Origin: Pseudomonas sp. MH9.2
Lineage (GTDB): Bacteria; Pseudomonadota; Gammaproteobacteria; Pseudomonadales; Pseudomonadaceae
Length of the DNA stretch: 64,000 bases
Assembly: GCF_034353875.1 (NCBI RefSeq)
Contig: NZ_CP133784.1
Span: 2,818,501 to 2,882,500 of the forward strand
Direction: 5' to 3'
This document shows, piece after piece, positions 35,323-45,262 of this stretch. The position numbers and the translations under genes are program-made. Numbering within the stretch: position 1 is the stretch's first letter; each line of letters begins with the position of its first letter. Below the pieces are notes generated by a model. That model was not told where the DNA came from, ran no database searches, and was given only the letters and a program-made list of their open reading frames with translations.

Positions 35323-35757
35323 ATGCGTCGCTTAGCTCTGTTTCTATGTGCTCTATGCCTGGCCCTGCCGGCCATGGCCGCGGATTACGCCAAGCCCGAA
35401 CGCCTGGAAAAATTTGGCGATGTGACGGTGCACTACAGCGCCTTCACGTCCAGCTTCCTGCAGCCTGACATTGCCAAGGCCTCCGGCCTCGTGCGCAGCA
35501 AGAATCAGGGGGTCATGAACATCGCCGTGCTCAAGGCCGACAAGCCCAGTGCCGCCAGCGTCACCGGCACGGTCAAAGACCTGACCGGTCGCAGCACCAC
35601 CCTGACGTTCAAGCAAATCACCGATCAGGGCGCGGTGTATTACATTGCGCAATTCCCGATCGTGCAGCAAGAAACCCTCACTTTCACTATCAATGTTCAG
35701 GCTGGTGGCGCGACCAACAGCTTCAGCTTTAACCAGGAACTGTTTCCAGGCGAATGA
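35323..35757 (+). CDS. DUF4426 domain exported protein
   Basis: A 144-residue protein with a clear signal peptide ([17 protein letters not shown]) and a mature part predicted to be a beta-sandwich: [18 protein letters not shown] then [10 protein letters not shown] and a final [17 protein letters not shown] lies seven bases before the ATG; nine further codons upstream overlap metW. Function unknown. Its constant place between metW and rdgB suggests a periplasmic role but no evidence links it to methionine. Confidence 0.85.
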   Translation: MRRLALFLCALCLALPAMAADYAKPERLEKFGDVTVHYSAFTSSFLQPDIAKASGLVRSKNQGVMNIAVLKADKPSAASVTGTVKDLTGRSTTLTFKQITDQGAVYYIAQFPIVQQETLTFTINVQAGGATNSFSFNQELFPGE

Positions 35758-36350
35758 TGACGTTCACGCAACTTGTTCTGGCCAGCCATAACGCTGGCAA
35801 GCTGAAAGAACTCCAGGCCATGCTTGGTGACTCCGTGCACCTGCGTTCCATCGGTGAGTTCAGCAGTGTCGAGCCGGAAGAGACCGGCCTGTCATTCGTC
35901 GAAAACGCGATCCTCAAGGCGCGCAATGCCGCCCGGATTTCCGGACTGCCGGCGCTGGCCGACGACTCCGGGTTGGCCGTGGACTTTCTGGGTGGTGCGC
36001 CAGGCATTTATTCGGCCCGGTACGCCGACGGCCAGGGCGATGCGGCGAACAACGCCAAGCTGCTGGAGGCGTTGAAGGATGTACCCGCCGACCAGCGTGG
36101 CGCGCAATTCGTCTGTGTTCTGGCACTGGTGCGGCACGCAGATGATCCGCTGCCGATCATCTGCGAAGGCCTGTGGCACGGGCGCATCCTGAGCGCTGCA
36201 AGCGGTGCACACGGTTTCGGCTACGACCCTTTGTTCTGGGTGCCCGAGCGTGACTGTTCGAGCGCAGAGCTCAGCCCCGTGGAAAAAAACCAGCTTAGCC
36301 ACCGCGCCCGCGCCATGGCGTTGCTGCGTCAGCGCTTGAGCCTGCAATGA
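35754..36350 (+). CDS. rdgB: dITP/XTP pyrophosphatase RdgB (HAM1 family)
   Basis: Hydrolyses non-canonical nucleoside triphosphates such as dITP and XTP to monophosphates, keeping them out of DNA. The 198-residue enzyme has the family start [19 protein letters not shown], catalytic [15 protein letters not shown], and the C-terminal [13 protein letters not shown] and LSHRARAM motifs. It begins with ATGATG overlapping the stop of the preceding gene; either ATG may be used. The 3' end overlaps hemW as ATGA. Confidence 0.96.
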   Translation: MMTFTQLVLASHNAGKLKELQAMLGDSVHLRSIGEFSSVEPEETGLSFVENAILKARNAARISGLPALADDSGLAVDFLGGAPGIYSARYADGQGDAANNAKLLEALKDVPADQRGAQFVCVLALVRHADDPLPIICEGLWHGRILSAASGAHGFGYDPLFWVPERDCSSAELSPVEKNQLSHRARAMALLRQRLSLQ

Positions 36351-37576
36351 CACCGGATACGCCCGTACAACCGCTGTTTCTGGGTGAGACCGGTTTTTCC
36401 TCGGCCGCTCCTTCCACCCAGAGCCCGAGGGCAGGCTTGCCACACCTGCCACCCTTGGCGCTGTACATCCATATCCCGTGGTGCGTGCGCAAATGCCCGT
36501 ACTGCGACTTCAACTCGCACACGGCCAGCCCGGTATTGCCCGAACAGGAATACGTCGACGCATTGCTGGCGGACCTTGATCAAGACCTGCGGCACGTTCA
36601 TGGCCGCGAGCTGAGCTCGATTTTCTTCGGCGGCGGCACGCCCAGCCTGTTCAGCGCCAACGCGCTGGGCCGTCTGCTCAAGGGCGTGGAACAGCGCATC
36701 CGTTTTGCCGGCGACATCGAAATCACCCTTGAAGCCAACCCCGGCACTTTTGAGCAAGCCAAATTCAGCGCGTATCGCGGGCTTGGCATCAATCGGCTGT
36801 CGATTGGTATTCAGAGTTTCCAGGAAGAGAAGCTCAAAGCGCTGGGCCGCATCCACAATGGCGATGAAGCCATTCGCGCAGCCGACATGGCGCGCCAGGC
36901 TGGTTTCGATAACTTCAACCTGGACTTGATGCACGGTTTGCCGGATCAGTCGCAGGAAGACGCACTAAACGATTTGCGCCAGGCCATCGCGTTAGCGCCG
37001 ACGCATCTGTCGTGGTACCAACTGACGCTGGAACCGAACACGGTGTTCTGGAACCAGCCGCCGAGCCTGCCGGAGGACGACATCCTGTGGGACATTCAAG
37101 AAGCCGGACAGGCGTTGCTCGCCGAGCACGGTTATGCGCAATACGAAGTGTCGGCCTACGCCCAACCCGGCAGACCTGCGCGGCATAACCTCAATTACTG
37201 GAGCTTCGGCGACTTCATCGGCATCGGTGCCGGCGCGCATGGCAAGCTCAGCCATCCCGACGGGCGCATCGTACGCACCTGGAAGACCCGCCTGCCCAAG
37301 GATTATCTGAACCCGAACAAGGCGTTCAAGGCTGGCGAAAAGCTGCTCAGCAACGAAGAAATGCCCTTCGAATTCCTGATGAATGCCCTGCGCCTGACAA
37401 ATGGCGTCGACGCGGAGCTATTTCGCGAGCGCACCGGTCTAAGCCTCGACACCCTGGCCAGCGCCCGGCAACAGGCCGAGCAGCGCGGCCTTCTGGACGC
37501 CGATCCGACTCGCCTGGTCGCCAGCGCCCGGGGCCAGTTGTTCCTCAATGACTTGCTGCACTATTTTTTGACCTAA
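36347..37576 (+). CDS. hemW: HemW, radical SAM heme chaperone (formerly coproporphyrinogen III oxidase-like)
   Basis: A 409-residue radical SAM protein. The iron-sulfur cluster motif is [13 protein letters not shown] (CxxxCxxC, about residues 46-53), followed by [14 protein letters not shown] and the [17 protein letters not shown] block. True HemN has a CxxxCxxCxC arrangement; here a phenylalanine follows the third cysteine spacing, so it is of the HemW type, which binds heme and delivers it to respiratory enzymes. About 38 N-terminal residues before [11 protein letters not shown] are an extension common in pseudomonads. It overlaps rdgB by four bases. Confidence 0.94.
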   Translation: MTPDTPVQPLFLGETGFSSAAPSTQSPRAGLPHLPPLALYIHIPWCVRKCPYCDFNSHTASPVLPEQEYVDALLADLDQDLRHVHGRELSSIFFGGGTPSLFSANALGRLLKGVEQRIRFAGDIEITLEANPGTFEQAKFSAYRGLGINRLSIGIQSFQEEKLKALGRIHNGDEAIRAADMARQAGFDNFNLDLMHGLPDQSQEDALNDLRQAIALAPTHLSWYQLTLEPNTVFWNQPPSLPEDDILWDIQEAGQALLAEHGYAQYEVSAYAQPGRPARHNLNYWSFGDFIGIGAGAHGKLSHPDGRIVRTWKTRLPKDYLNPNKAFKAGEKLLSNEEMPFEFLMNALRLTNGVDAELFRERTGLSLDTLASARQQAEQRGLLDADPTRLVASARGQLFLNDLLHYFLT

Positions 37577-37585
37577 GGACTTTGC

Positions 37586-37909
37586 ATGGACCTTGTACTC
37601 GACCTGCTCGCCACCGTCTCGCGCTGGAGCCGCAGCAACCTTTCCGAAATCGCCCTGGCGTTGGTCGGTTGTCTATTGGTGTTGTTTGGTGCCGACATCA
37701 AAGGCTGGCTGGAAGGACGTATCGGTGGCTTGGCGGGCGCGTTGCGCGTACCCGTCATGGCCCTTTTGTGCACAATCGGCAGCGGCGCGGCACTGATCTA
37801 CGCCACCCCATGGGTTATCCGCGGGCTGAGCCAGTTCAACAACTACAGCCTTGCGCCTGTGCTGTTGGTGGTGTTGATCTTGATTGGGGTTGTAGCGGAT
37901 CGCCGCTAA
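37586..37909 (+). CDS. DUF3392 membrane protein
   Basis: A 107-residue inner-membrane protein with three hydrophobic segments: IALALVGCLLVLFGADI, ALLCTIGSGAALIYATPWVI and the C-terminal VLLVVLILIGVVADRR. It starts nine bases after hemW and is probably co-transcribed. The family is confined to gamma-proteobacteria as far as I recall and has no known function. Confidence 0.85.
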   Translation: MDLVLDLLATVSRWSRSNLSEIALALVGCLLVLFGADIKGWLEGRIGGLAGALRVPVMALLCTIGSGAALIYATPWVIRGLSQFNNYSLAPVLLVVLILIGVVADRR

Positions 37910-37915
37910 AGAACA

Positions 37916-37983
37916 CCTATAGGAGCGCGCTTACCCGCGATAAGGTCGGCACGACCTTAAGGATGCAAGCCCGCTCCTACAGG
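37916..37983. repeat. REP-type intergenic repeat
   Basis: Outer arms CCTATAGGAGCGCGCTT (37916-37932) and AAGCCCGCTCCTACAGG (37967-37983) pair with two mismatches and bracket an inner perfect hairpin AAGGTCG-gca-CGACCTT (37943-37959). It lies between convergent DUF3392 and trmB and can also act as a transcription end. The same arms and inner hairpin occur at 63148-63213. Confidence 0.8.
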
Positions 37984-37985
37984 TT

Positions 37986-38720
37986 TTACGCCAGCTTCTC
38001 GAACTTCAAATCCCACACGCCATGCCCAAGCCGCTCACCGCGACGTTCAAACTTGGTGATCGGGCGCTCGGTTGGGCGAGGTACGCATTTTCCGTCTTCG
38101 GCCTGGTTGCGATAGCCCGGCGCGACGTTCATCACTTCCAGCATGTACTCGGCATAGGGTTCCCAATCGGTGGCCATGTGCAGAATGCCGCCGACCTTGA
38201 GCTTGCTGCGCACCAACTCGGCGAACTCCGGCTGAACGATACGGCGCTTGTGGTGACGGCTTTTGTGCCACGGGTCCGGGAAGAACAGCATCAAACGGTC
38301 GAGGCTGTTGTCGGCAATGCAACGGTTGAGCACTTCGATGGCATCGCAATCGTAGACGCGCACGTTTGTCAGCCCCTGGGTCAGCACGCCATTCAGCAGC
38401 GCGCCCACACCCGGGTGATGCACTTCGACGCCAATGAAATCGTGCTCGAGCGAGGCTGCCGCCATTTCCAGCAGCGAATGGCCCATGCCGAAGCCGATTT
38501 CCAGGGTACGTGGCGCCGAGCGACCGAATACCTGATCAAAATCCACGGGCGCATCAGCCAGCGGCAAGACGAACAGCGGCCGGCCTTGATCGAGGCCGCG
38601 TTGCTGGCCTTCGGTCATACGTCCGGCGCGCATCACGAAACTCTTGATGCGACGGTGTTGGCGCTCTTCGCCCTGTTCGGGAACAGACGGCTCTGGGTTG
38701 GAAACGTGCGAATCAGTCAT
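37986..38720 (-). CDS. trmB: tRNA (guanine-N7-)-methyltransferase
   Basis: Methylates G46 of tRNA at N7 using SAM. The 244-residue protein has motif [16 protein letters not shown] (about residue 72) and the diagnostic [16 protein letters not shown] with its acidic and basic catalytic residues. The C-terminus [17 protein letters not shown] is also conserved. An ATG start at MTDSHV is used instead of the TTG one codon earlier. thiG lies 10 bases upstream on the same strand. Confidence 0.96.
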   Translation of the reverse strand: MTDSHVSNPEPSVPEQGEERQHRRIKSFVMRAGRMTEGQQRGLDQGRPLFVLPLADAPVDFDQVFGRSAPRTLEIGFGMGHSLLEMAAASLEHDFIGVEVHHPGVGALLNGVLTQGLTNVRVYDCDAIEVLNRCIADNSLDRLMLFFPDPWHKSRHHKRRIVQPEFAELVRSKLKVGGILHMATDWEPYAEYMLEVMNVAPGYRNQAEDGKCVPRPTERPITKFERRGERLGHGVWDLKFEKLA

Positions 38721-38730
38721 CAACGGGCTC

Positions 38731-39525
38731 TTACTTGATCAGACCATCCAGCGGCGAGGAGGCGCTGGCATAGAGTTTCTTGGGCATACGGCCAGCGAGA
38801 TACGCCAGACGACCGGCGACAATCGCGTGCTTCATGGCTTCGGCCATCATCACCGGATTTTGCGCATGGGCGATGGCCGAGTTCATCAGCACCGCCTCAC
38901 AGCCCAATTCCATGGCGATGGTGGCATCGGAAGCAGTACCGACGCCCGCATCGACCAGAACCGGCACTTTGGCCTCTTCGAGGATGATCTGCAGGTTGTA
39001 GGGATTGCAGATACCCAGACCGGTGCCGATCAGGCCTGCCAGCGGCATGACCGCGATGCAGCCGATTTCCGCCAGTTGGCGCGCAATAATCGGGTCGTCA
39101 CTGGTGTAGACCATGACGTCGAAACCATCTTTGACCAGAATCTCGGCGGCCTTGAGGGTTTCGATCACGTTCGGGAACAGGGTTTTCTGGTCGGCCAACA
39201 CTTCCAGCTTGACCAGGTTTTTACCGTCGAGCAGCTCACGGGCCAGACGGCAGGTGCGCACCGCTTCGATAGCGTCGAAACAACCGGCGGTGTTCGGCAG
39301 GATGGTGTAGCGATCCGGCGGCAGGATGTCGAGCAGGTTCGGCTCACCCGGGTTCTGCCCAAGGTTGGTCCGACGCACGGCGACGGTGACAATTTCGGCA
39401 CCCGAGGCTTCAATGGCCAGGCGCGTGGACTCCATGTCCGGGTACTTGCCCGTGCCAACCAGCAGGCGCGACTGGAAAGTACGACCGGCCAGAGTGAAAG
39501 GCTTGTCGGTGCGAACGTTGCTCAT
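38731..39525 (-). CDS. thiG: Thiazole synthase ThiG
   Basis: Forms the thiazole phosphate of thiamine from deoxyxylulose phosphate, dehydroglycine and the thiocarboxylate of ThiS. The 264-residue TIM-barrel protein starts with [20 protein letters not shown] and carries the Schiff-base lysine in [16 protein letters not shown]. The phosphate loop is in [22 protein letters not shown]. It follows thiS by 78 bases and precedes trmB by 10. Confidence 0.97.
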   Translation of the reverse strand: MSNVRTDKPFTLAGRTFQSRLLVGTGKYPDMESTRLAIEASGAEIVTVAVRRTNLGQNPGEPNLLDILPPDRYTILPNTAGCFDAIEAVRTCRLARELLDGKNLVKLEVLADQKTLFPNVIETLKAAEILVKDGFDVMVYTSDDPIIARQLAEIGCIAVMPLAGLIGTGLGICNPYNLQIILEEAKVPVLVDAGVGTASDATIAMELGCEAVLMNSAIAHAQNPVMMAEAMKHAIVAGRLAYLAGRMPKKLYASASSPLDGLIK

Positions 39526-39603
39526 CGGAAATCCTCTTTAAGGTTGAGGTTCTTGCAGATTTGAATCGAAAGACTGACGACCCGCTGGATCGACTGAAGC
39601 GGC

Positions 39604-39804
39604 CTAGCCGCCACCGATGGCGTGCACCACTTCGACCTGGTCGCCTTCGCGCAGGGCCGTGGAAACGTGCTGGCTGCGCGGGACAATATCCTGATTGAGC
39701 TCGACCGCCACTCGACGCCCGGTCAGGTCCAGACGGATAAGTAACCCCGCGACGGTTTCACCGTCGGGCAGTTCAAAGGATTCACCGTTCAACTGAATGT
39801 GCAT
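39604..39804 (-). CDS. thiS: Sulfur carrier protein ThiS
   Basis: A 66-residue ubiquitin-fold protein whose C-terminal Gly-Gly is converted to a thiocarboxylate to supply sulfur for thiazole synthesis. It begins MHIQLNGESFELPDG and ends VVHAIGGG, with the double glycine at the very end. The ATG chosen matches the family start; a frame extending 20 codons upstream has no conservation. Directly upstream of thiG. Confidence 0.95.
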   Translation of the reverse strand: MHIQLNGESFELPDGETVAGLLIRLDLTGRRVAVELNQDIVPRSQHVSTALREGDQVEVVHAIGGG

Positions 39805-39918
39805 GCGATAAGCAGCCATCATTTTAAGGGCCAGCATTCTAGCCCGATCATTACGTATGACCAAGGCAAAGCCACGCCATTCGTCTCAAGTGGAGCCTAG
39901 GGGTCAGGCTCGAATATG

Positions 39919-40296
39919 TTAGACCGTGCCCAGGCGCCATGCCGCCAGGCCCAGCAGCAGCCAGCCCATCAGGAAGGCCAGCCCACCAAACGGAGTGATG
40001 ATCCCAAGCCGGGTGACACCGGTCAGGGTCAACAGGTACAGGCTGCCAGAGAACAACACAATACCGACGACAAACGAGATCCCCGCCCACGTCATCAAAC
40101 GGCCAGGGATCTGCACGGCAAGCAATGCAACGGCTAATAAGGCCAAGGTGTGGACCAGCTGGTACATCACACCTGTATGGAAAATCGCCAGATACTCCGC
40201 GCTCAGGCGATTTTTCAGGCCGTGAGCGGCAAACGCACCCAGGGCTACGCCGGTAAAACCGAAAAAGGCAGCAAGCATCAAGAAGCCACGAAACAT
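39919..40296 (-). CDS. DUF423 family membrane protein (YgdD-like)
   Basis: A 125-residue inner-membrane protein with four predicted helices: LMLAAFFGFTGVALGAFAAH, LVHTLALLAVALLAV, MTWAGISFVVGIVLFSGSLY and PFGGLAFLMGWLLLGLAAW. The conserved early GAFAAHGL and the GIVLFSGSLYLL segment mark the family. Function unknown. It is divergent from mtgA with about 80 bases to the mtgA start. Confidence 0.9.
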   Translation of the reverse strand: MFRGFLMLAAFFGFTGVALGAFAAHGLKNRLSAEYLAIFHTGVMYQLVHTLALLAVALLAVQIPGRLMTWAGISFVVGIVLFSGSLYLLTLTGVTRLGIITPFGGLAFLMGWLLLGLAAWRLGTV

Positions 40297-40337
40297 CTCA
40301 AACTCCAGTCAACGATCATTCAATTGCGCAGGGTCTG

Positions 40338-40343
40338 TATAAT
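40338..40343 (+). promoter_or_regulatory. Possible -10 box of mtgA
   Basis: TATAAT, a perfect match to the sigma-70 -10 consensus, lies 34 bases before the mtgA start chosen here. No good -35 is seen. If it is used, transcription would begin near 40350, making an in-frame ATG at 40342 unusable and supporting the ATG at 40378. Confidence 0.45.
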
Positions 40344-40377
40344 GGCCCGCTCGACTGCTCCGGCCAAGCCATCTCTT

Positions 40378-41088
40378 ATGCTGCGTTTCCTCTTCAACCG
40401 TGTCGTCAAAGCCCTGTTCTGGTTCGCAGCAGCCAGCGTTGTGCTGGTATTGATCTTTCGTTGGGTGCCGCCACCCGGTACCGCGCTGATGGTCGAGCGC
40501 AAGATCGAGTCCTGGACCGACGGCCAGCCTATCGACCTGCAACGCACCTGGCAGCCCTGGGACAAAATCTCCAACGACCTGAAAGTGGCGGTGATCGCGG
40601 GTGAAGACCAGAAATTCGCCGAGCACTGGGGGTTCGATGTCGACGCGATTCAGGCTGCGCTGGCCCATAACGAACTCGGTGGCTCGGTACGCGGCGCCAG
40701 TACGCTGAGCCAGCAGGTATCGAAGAACCTGTTCCTGTGGTCGGGCCGTAGCTGGCTGCGCAAAGGGTTGGAGGCCTGGTTCACCGGGTTGATCGAGGTG
40801 TTCTGGTCCAAGCAGCGAATTCTCGAGGTTTACCTCAACAGCGTCGAGTGGGACGACGGCGTGTTTGGCGCCGAAGCGGCTGCGCGGCATCACTTCGGCG
40901 TGAGCGCTGGCGGGCTCTCGATGCAGCAGGCCAGCTACCTCGCCGCCGTGCTGCCCAATCCCCGCCAGTGGAGCGCCAGCCACCCCAATAGCTACGTGGC
41001 GCGCCGTGCCGGCTGGATTCGCCAGCAGATGCGCCAGTTGGGTGGGGATGAATATCTGGTGGGCTTGAACCACAGCCGGAAGTTTTAA
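40378..41088 (+). CDS. mtgA: Monofunctional biosynthetic peptidoglycan transglycosylase
   Basis: Polymerises lipid II into glycan strands at the inner membrane. The 236-residue protein has one N-terminal membrane helix (ALFWFAAASVVLVLIFRWV) and a GT51 domain with catalytic glutamate in AGEDQKFAEHWGFD. RGASTLSQQVSKNLFLW and RILEVYLNSVEWDDGVFG follow. I start at MLRFLFNR; an ATG 12 codons upstream lies on a TATAAT and is preceded by no better ribosome site. It lies alone, convergent with rpoH across a strong terminator. Confidence 0.93.
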   Translation: MLRFLFNRVVKALFWFAAASVVLVLIFRWVPPPGTALMVERKIESWTDGQPIDLQRTWQPWDKISNDLKVAVIAGEDQKFAEHWGFDVDAIQAALAHNELGGSVRGASTLSQQVSKNLFLWSGRSWLRKGLEAWFTGLIEVFWSKQRILEVYLNSVEWDDGVFGAEAAARHHFGVSAGGLSMQQASYLAAVLPNPRQWSASHPNSYVARRAGWIRQQMRQLGGDEYLVGLNHSRKF

Positions 41089-41138
41089 TTCAGCATCGTT
41101 GGTGTCTGGACTGACGCCTTCGCGCTTATCTGACACAA

Positions 41139-41176
41139 CAAAAAACGCCCCGATCACATGATCGGGGCGTTTTTTT
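41139..41176. terminator. Two-way intrinsic terminator between mtgA and rpoH
   Basis: A perfect 17-bp inverted repeat: AAAAAACGCCCCGATCA (41140-41156) and TGATCGGGGCGTTTTTT (41159-41175) with a two-base centre. GC-rich stem with T-runs on either strand, so it ends transcripts from both convergent genes. Confidence 0.9.
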
Positions 41177-41191
41177 GTGTCGAGCAGCTGT

Positions 41192-42049
41192 TTACGCAGC
41201 GATCGACAATTTGAGCTTGTTCATCGCGCTCTTTTCCAGCTGACGAATACGCTCGGCGGAGACGTTGTACTTCTGCGCCAGGTCATGCAACGTGGCCTTC
41301 TCCTCAGACAACCAGCGCTGATAAAGAATGTCACGGCTACGGTCATCAAGGACATCCAGCGCCTGGTGCAGATTGGCAGTGGAGTTATCGGTCCAGTCGG
41401 AATCTTCCAACTGCCGGGCCGGGTCGTAACGGTGGTCTTCCAGGTAATTGGCAGGCGACTGGAAGGCGCTGTCATCGTCCGCTTCGGCAGCCGGATCGAA
41501 TGCCATGTCGTGGCCCGTCAGGCGGCTTTCCATTTCGCGCACTTCGCGCGGCTCTACACCGAGGCTTTCCGCCACACGATGGACTTCTTCATTGTTCAGC
41601 CACGCCAGACGTTTTTTCTGGCTGCGCAGATTGAAGAACAGCTTGCGCTGCGCCTTGGTCGTGGCGACTTTGACGATGCGCCAGTTGCGCAGAATGAATT
41701 CATGAATTTCAGCTTTGATCCAGTGCACAGCGAACGACACCAGGCGCACACCCATTTCCGGGTTGAAGCGTTTGACGGCCTTCATCAGGCCAACGTTACC
41801 TTCCTGGATCAGGTCAGCCTGTGCCAGGCCATAACCGGAATAACTGCGTGCGATATGCACCACAAAACGCAGGTGGGCGAGCACCATCTGCCGAGCCGCC
41901 CCTAGATCCTGCTCATAATAGAGACTCTCGGCCAGTTCACGCTCCTGCTCGGGCGTCAGCAATGGAATGCTGTTGACCGTGTGCACGTAGGCCTCCAGGT
42001 TTGCGCCTGGGGCCGCTAATGCATAAACAGGTTGCAAAGAAGTGGTCAT
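41192..42049 (-). CDS. rpoH: RNA polymerase sigma-32 (heat shock) factor
   Basis: Directs RNA polymerase to heat-shock promoters. The 285-residue sigma factor has region 2 ([43 protein letters not shown]). The RpoH box [11 protein letters not shown] is specific for sigma-32. Region 4 has the helix-turn-helix [20 protein letters not shown]. It follows ftsX after 113 bases on the same strand, the standard ftsY-ftsE-ftsX-rpoH order, with its own promoters expected in that gap. Sigma-32 mRNA is often controlled by 5' structure; I could not assess this by eye. Confidence 0.97.
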   Translation of the reverse strand: MTTSLQPVYALAAPGANLEAYVHTVNSIPLLTPEQERELAESLYYEQDLGAARQMVLAHLRFVVHIARSYSGYGLAQADLIQEGNVGLMKAVKRFNPEMGVRLVSFAVHWIKAEIHEFILRNWRIVKVATTKAQRKLFFNLRSQKKRLAWLNNEEVHRVAESLGVEPREVREMESRLTGHDMAFDPAAEADDDSAFQSPANYLEDHRYDPARQLEDSDWTDNSTANLHQALDVLDDRSRDILYQRWLSEEKATLHDLAQKYNVSAERIRQLEKSAMNKLKLSIAA

Positions 42050-42162
42050 ACGAAAAAAACCTCCGACTCACATAACTCGTGCAGTTCAGCACTGCGAAAT
42101 TGACCGGGAACCACTAGACAAGTTCCCTAAACCGCTGAAAACGTCAATATTAAAAAATAATT

Positions 42163-43191
42163 CTAACGAGGCGCCAGCTCTCTCAAGTGGCGTGCTACTG
42201 CAATCCAAGCACCGATATACCCTAACAATACCGCTCCAAGCAAGAGCGAAAAGCCATCAGCAAGCGGCACACCCGCCAAAGAGAAGTCGCTCCCGTACAG
42301 ACCCGCCAACCCAACTACGGCATCGTTGAGCCAGTCTAGACCAAAAGCGAGCACGCCCCAGGACAGAAAACCGGCCCCCAGGCCATACAGCGCGCCCATA
42401 TACAGAAAAGGCCGACGCACGTAGGCGTCAGTACCGCCTACCAGTTTGATCACCTCGATCTCGACGCGGCGGTTCTCGATATGCAGACGTATCGTGTTAC
42501 CAATTACCAGCAGCAGCGCGAGCACCAGCAGGACGGTCAGACCAAAAACAAAACGGTCGCCCAGCTTGAGGATCGCAGCCAGACGCTCAACCCATACTAG
42601 ATCAAGCTGAGCCTGCTGCACCTTCGGCAACTCTGCCAGACGCGTGCGCAGTGCTTCCAAAGCAGGCTTATCCACTTCATTCGGCGTCACCAGTACAACG
42701 CCCGGAAGCGGGTTCTGTGGCAACTCCTTCAACGCTTCGCCAAGCCCGGATTGCTGCTGAAACTCAACCAGAGCCTGATCCTTGCTGATGTATTCGGCCT
42801 CTGCCACGCCGGGCATCCGCTTGATCTGCTCGCTCAGGGCGTTGCCCTCACTGGCGCTGGCGTTCAGCTCCAGGTAAAGCGAAATCTGTGCTGCACGCTG
42901 CCACGAACCGCCCAATCGCTCGACGTTGTTCAACAGCAGCGATAAACCCATGGGCAGGCTCAAGGCGATGGCCATCACCAGACAGGTAAAGAAGCTGCCA
43001 ATCGGCTGTTTGCCCAAACGGCGCACGCTGTCGAGCACGCTGGAGCGGTGCGCTTCCAGCCAGGCATGCAGCAAGGTGCTGAAGTCTGGACCGTCATCGT
43101 CGTCACCAGGCTTTTTCTTTTTCTGCGGTTGCGGTTCGGCCGCCTTGGGCGCGACACGCTCCGACACTTTAGGGCTGCGTGTCGCGCTCAT
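42163..43191 (-). CDS. ftsX: Cell division protein FtsX
   Basis: Membrane partner of FtsE in an ABC-type complex that activates septal peptidoglycan hydrolases. The 342-residue protein has a long hydrophilic N-terminus with a KKKKPGDDDDG stretch, then a first helix (FFTCLVMAIALSLPMGLSLLL) and a periplasmic domain. Three more helices follow near the C-terminus (FVFGLTVLLVLALLLVIG and others). It overlaps ftsE by four bases. Confidence 0.95.
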   Translation of the reverse strand: MSATRSPKVSERVAPKAAEPQPQKKKKPGDDDDGPDFSTLLHAWLEAHRSSVLDSVRRLGKQPIGSFFTCLVMAIALSLPMGLSLLLNNVERLGGSWQRAAQISLYLELNASASEGNALSEQIKRMPGVAEAEYISKDQALVEFQQQSGLGEALKELPQNPLPGVVLVTPNEVDKPALEALRTRLAELPKVQQAQLDLVWVERLAAILKLGDRFVFGLTVLLVLALLLVIGNTIRLHIENRRVEIEVIKLVGGTDAYVRRPFLYMGALYGLGAGFLSWGVLAFGLDWLNDAVVGLAGLYGSDFSLAGVPLADGFSLLLGAVLLGYIGAWIAVARHLRELAPR

Positions 43192-43856
43192 ACGGCCTCC
43201 CCGTCGCCAATCAAGCGACCACGCTGGAGCGTCAGCATGCGATGACGCATGCGCGCAATCAACGCCAGGTCATGGCTGGCGATCAGCACACTGGTGCCCA
43301 AACGGTTGATATCTTCGAATACACCCATGATTTCCGCTGCCAGACGTGGGTCAAGGTTACCGGTGGGTTCATCCGCCAGCAGTAACGCCGGACGGTGGAC
43401 GATGGCCCGAGCGATGCCGACCCGCTGTTGCTGGCCTGTGGATAAGTCACCGGGGTACAGATCGGTTTTATCCGAGAGCGCCACGCGCTCCAGGGCCGAA
43501 TCGACGCGCTTGGTGATTTCCGCCTTGGACAAGCCAAGAATCTGCAGTGGCAAGGCGATGTTATTGAACACCGTACGGTCGAACAGTAGCTGGTGATTCT
43601 GGAACACCACGCCTATCTGACGACGCAGAAACGGGATTTGCGAGGTACTGATCTGGCCCAGATCCTGACCGGCCAGCAACAATTTGCCGGTGGTCGGGCG
43701 TTCCATGGCCAGGAGCAAGCGCAACAGAGTGCTTTTGCCGGCGCCAGAATGGCCGGTGACAAACAAAAACTCGCCACGACGTACTCGAAAGCTCAGCTCA
43801 TGCAAGCCGACGTGTCCGTTCGGATAGCGTTTACCGACCTGTTCGAAACGAATCAT
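43188..43856 (-). CDS. ftsE: Cell division ATP-binding protein FtsE
   Basis: ATPase of the FtsEX complex, cytoplasmic face of the inner membrane. The 222-residue ABC protein has Walker A GHSGAGKSTLLRLL (residue 36 on), Q-loop FQNHQLLFDRTV, signature LSTGQQQRVGIARAI and Walker B ALLLADEPTGNLDP. It overlaps ftsY and ftsX by four bases each, so the three are tightly coupled. Confidence 0.97.
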   Translation of the reverse strand: MIRFEQVGKRYPNGHVGLHELSFRVRRGEFLFVTGHSGAGKSTLLRLLLAMERPTTGKLLLAGQDLGQISTSQIPFLRRQIGVVFQNHQLLFDRTVFNNIALPLQILGLSKAEITKRVDSALERVALSDKTDLYPGDLSTGQQQRVGIARAIVHRPALLLADEPTGNLDPRLAAEIMGVFEDINRLGTSVLIASHDLALIARMRHRMLTLQRGRLIGDGEAV

Positions 43857-45262
43857 GTGCGCTCCCGCTCGGCGAACAGAGCTTGAACAAAGGGTTCAGC
43901 TTCAAAAGTACGCAAATCGTCGATGCCTTCACCCACGCCGATATACCGAATCGGCAGACCAAACTGCTTGGCCAGGGCGAAGATCACACCCCCTTTGGCG
44001 GTACCGTCGAGTTTGGTCAGGGCCAGACCGGTCAAGGTCACGGTCTGATTGAACTGCTTGGCCTGATTGATTGCGTTCTGCCCAGTGCCCGCGTCCAGCA
44101 CCAACAGCACTTCATGCGGCGCGTCGGCGTCGAGCTTGCCGATGACCCGGCGAACTTTTTTCAGTTCTTCCATCAGGTTGTCTTTGGTGTGGAGCCGACC
44201 CGCGGTGTCGGCGATCAGCACATCAATGCCGCGAGCCTTGGCCGCCTGCACCGCGTCAAAGATCACCGAAGCCGAATCCGCGCCGGTGTGCTGGGCGATG
44301 ACTGGAATGTGATTGCGCTCACCCCAGACCTGCAGCTGCTCCACCGCTGCCGCGCGGAAGGTGTCACCGGCGGCGAGCATGACTTTTTTACCTTCGAGCT
44401 GGAGCTTTTTCGCCAGCTTGCCGATGGTCGTTGTTTTGCCTGCGCCATTGACGCCCACCACTAGGATCACGAACGGCTTGTTCTGCCCGGCGATGACCAA
44501 TGGCTTCTCGACGGGCTTGAGCAAGGCCGTCAGTTCAGCCTGCAACGACTTATACAGAGCGTCGCTGTCGGTCAGCTGCTTGCGCGCGACCTTCTGGGTC
44601 AGGCTTTGAATAATCACCGCTGTCGCATCGACGCCCACATCGGCGGTCAGCAGCCGGGTTTCGATCTCTTCGAGCAGGTCATCGTCGATCAGCTTCTTGC
44701 CGAGGAACAGGCTGGCCATGCCCTCGCCCAGACTGGCGCTGGTTTTCGACAAACCTTGCTTGAGACGAGCGAAAAAGCCGGCTTTACTGGCTTCTGTGGC
44801 TGTCGGGGTGACCGGAGCAGGCACGGAAACGGGAGCAGGAGCAACTTCAGCCACTCGCGCGACCGACTGGGGTGCCGGTGCCGAAACGGGCACTGGCACG
44901 ACAATCAGCTCAGGCACAGCCACAGCCACAGGCGCCAGCTCGGCGGGCATCGGCTGCACATCCGGCACGCTGTGCGCCGGAATCGGCGGCGTCACGTGAG
45001 GCTCAAGCTCATCGATCAGCGCCACGGACTCTTCGGCCACCGGTAATATCAGCCAAGGCTGAGGCTCTGGAGCCGATTGCGGCGCGAGTTGTGGCTCAAC
45101 AGCGACTGGCGCGTGGTCGATGACCACCTCAGGCGCTGCTGTGGGTAGGTTTTGTGGCTGCTCGGCAACGGTTTCCTGCGGCTTTTTGCGCAGCCATCCG
45201 AACAGGCCTTTTTTCTCTGCAGCCGGAGCTGGGGTCTTCTTGTCGTCGTTGGAACCAAACAT
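43853..45262 (-). CDS. ftsY: Signal recognition particle receptor FtsY
   Basis: GTPase receptor that brings ribosomes with SRP to the membrane translocon. The 469-residue protein has an acidic, proline/valine-rich N-terminal A domain of about 170 residues and then the NG domain from GFFARLKQGLSKTSASL. GTPase motifs are VVGVNGAGKTTTIGKLA (G1), DTAGRLHTKDNLM (G3) and LTKLDGTAKGG (G4). The A domain is low-complexity (runs of Val-Pro-Ala), which makes its length variable between species. First gene of the ftsYEX-rpoH group. Confidence 0.97.
   Translation of the reverse strand: MFGSNDDKKTPAPAAEKKGLFGWLRKKPQETVAEQPQNLPTAAPEVVIDHAPVAVEPQLAPQSAPEPQPWLILPVAEESVALIDELEPHVTPPIPAHSVPDVQPMPAELAPVAVAVPELIVVPVPVSAPAPQSVARVAEVAPAPVSVPAPVTPTATEASKAGFFARLKQGLSKTSASLGEGMASLFLGKKLIDDDLLEEIETRLLTADVGVDATAVIIQSLTQKVARKQLTDSDALYKSLQAELTALLKPVEKPLVIAGQNKPFVILVVGVNGAGKTTTIGKLAKKLQLEGKKVMLAAGDTFRAAAVEQLQVWGERNHIPVIAQHTGADSASVIFDAVQAAKARGIDVLIADTAGRLHTKDNLMEELKKVRRVIGKLDADAPHEVLLVLDAGTGQNAINQAKQFNQTVTLTGLALTKLDGTAKGGVIFALAKQFGLPIRYIGVGEGIDDLRTFEAEPFVQALFAERERT

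Noticed and set aside
38644..39564. 306-codon plus-strand frame opposite trmB and thiG
   Set aside because: Both minus-strand genes are certain and the plus frame shows only shadow composition.
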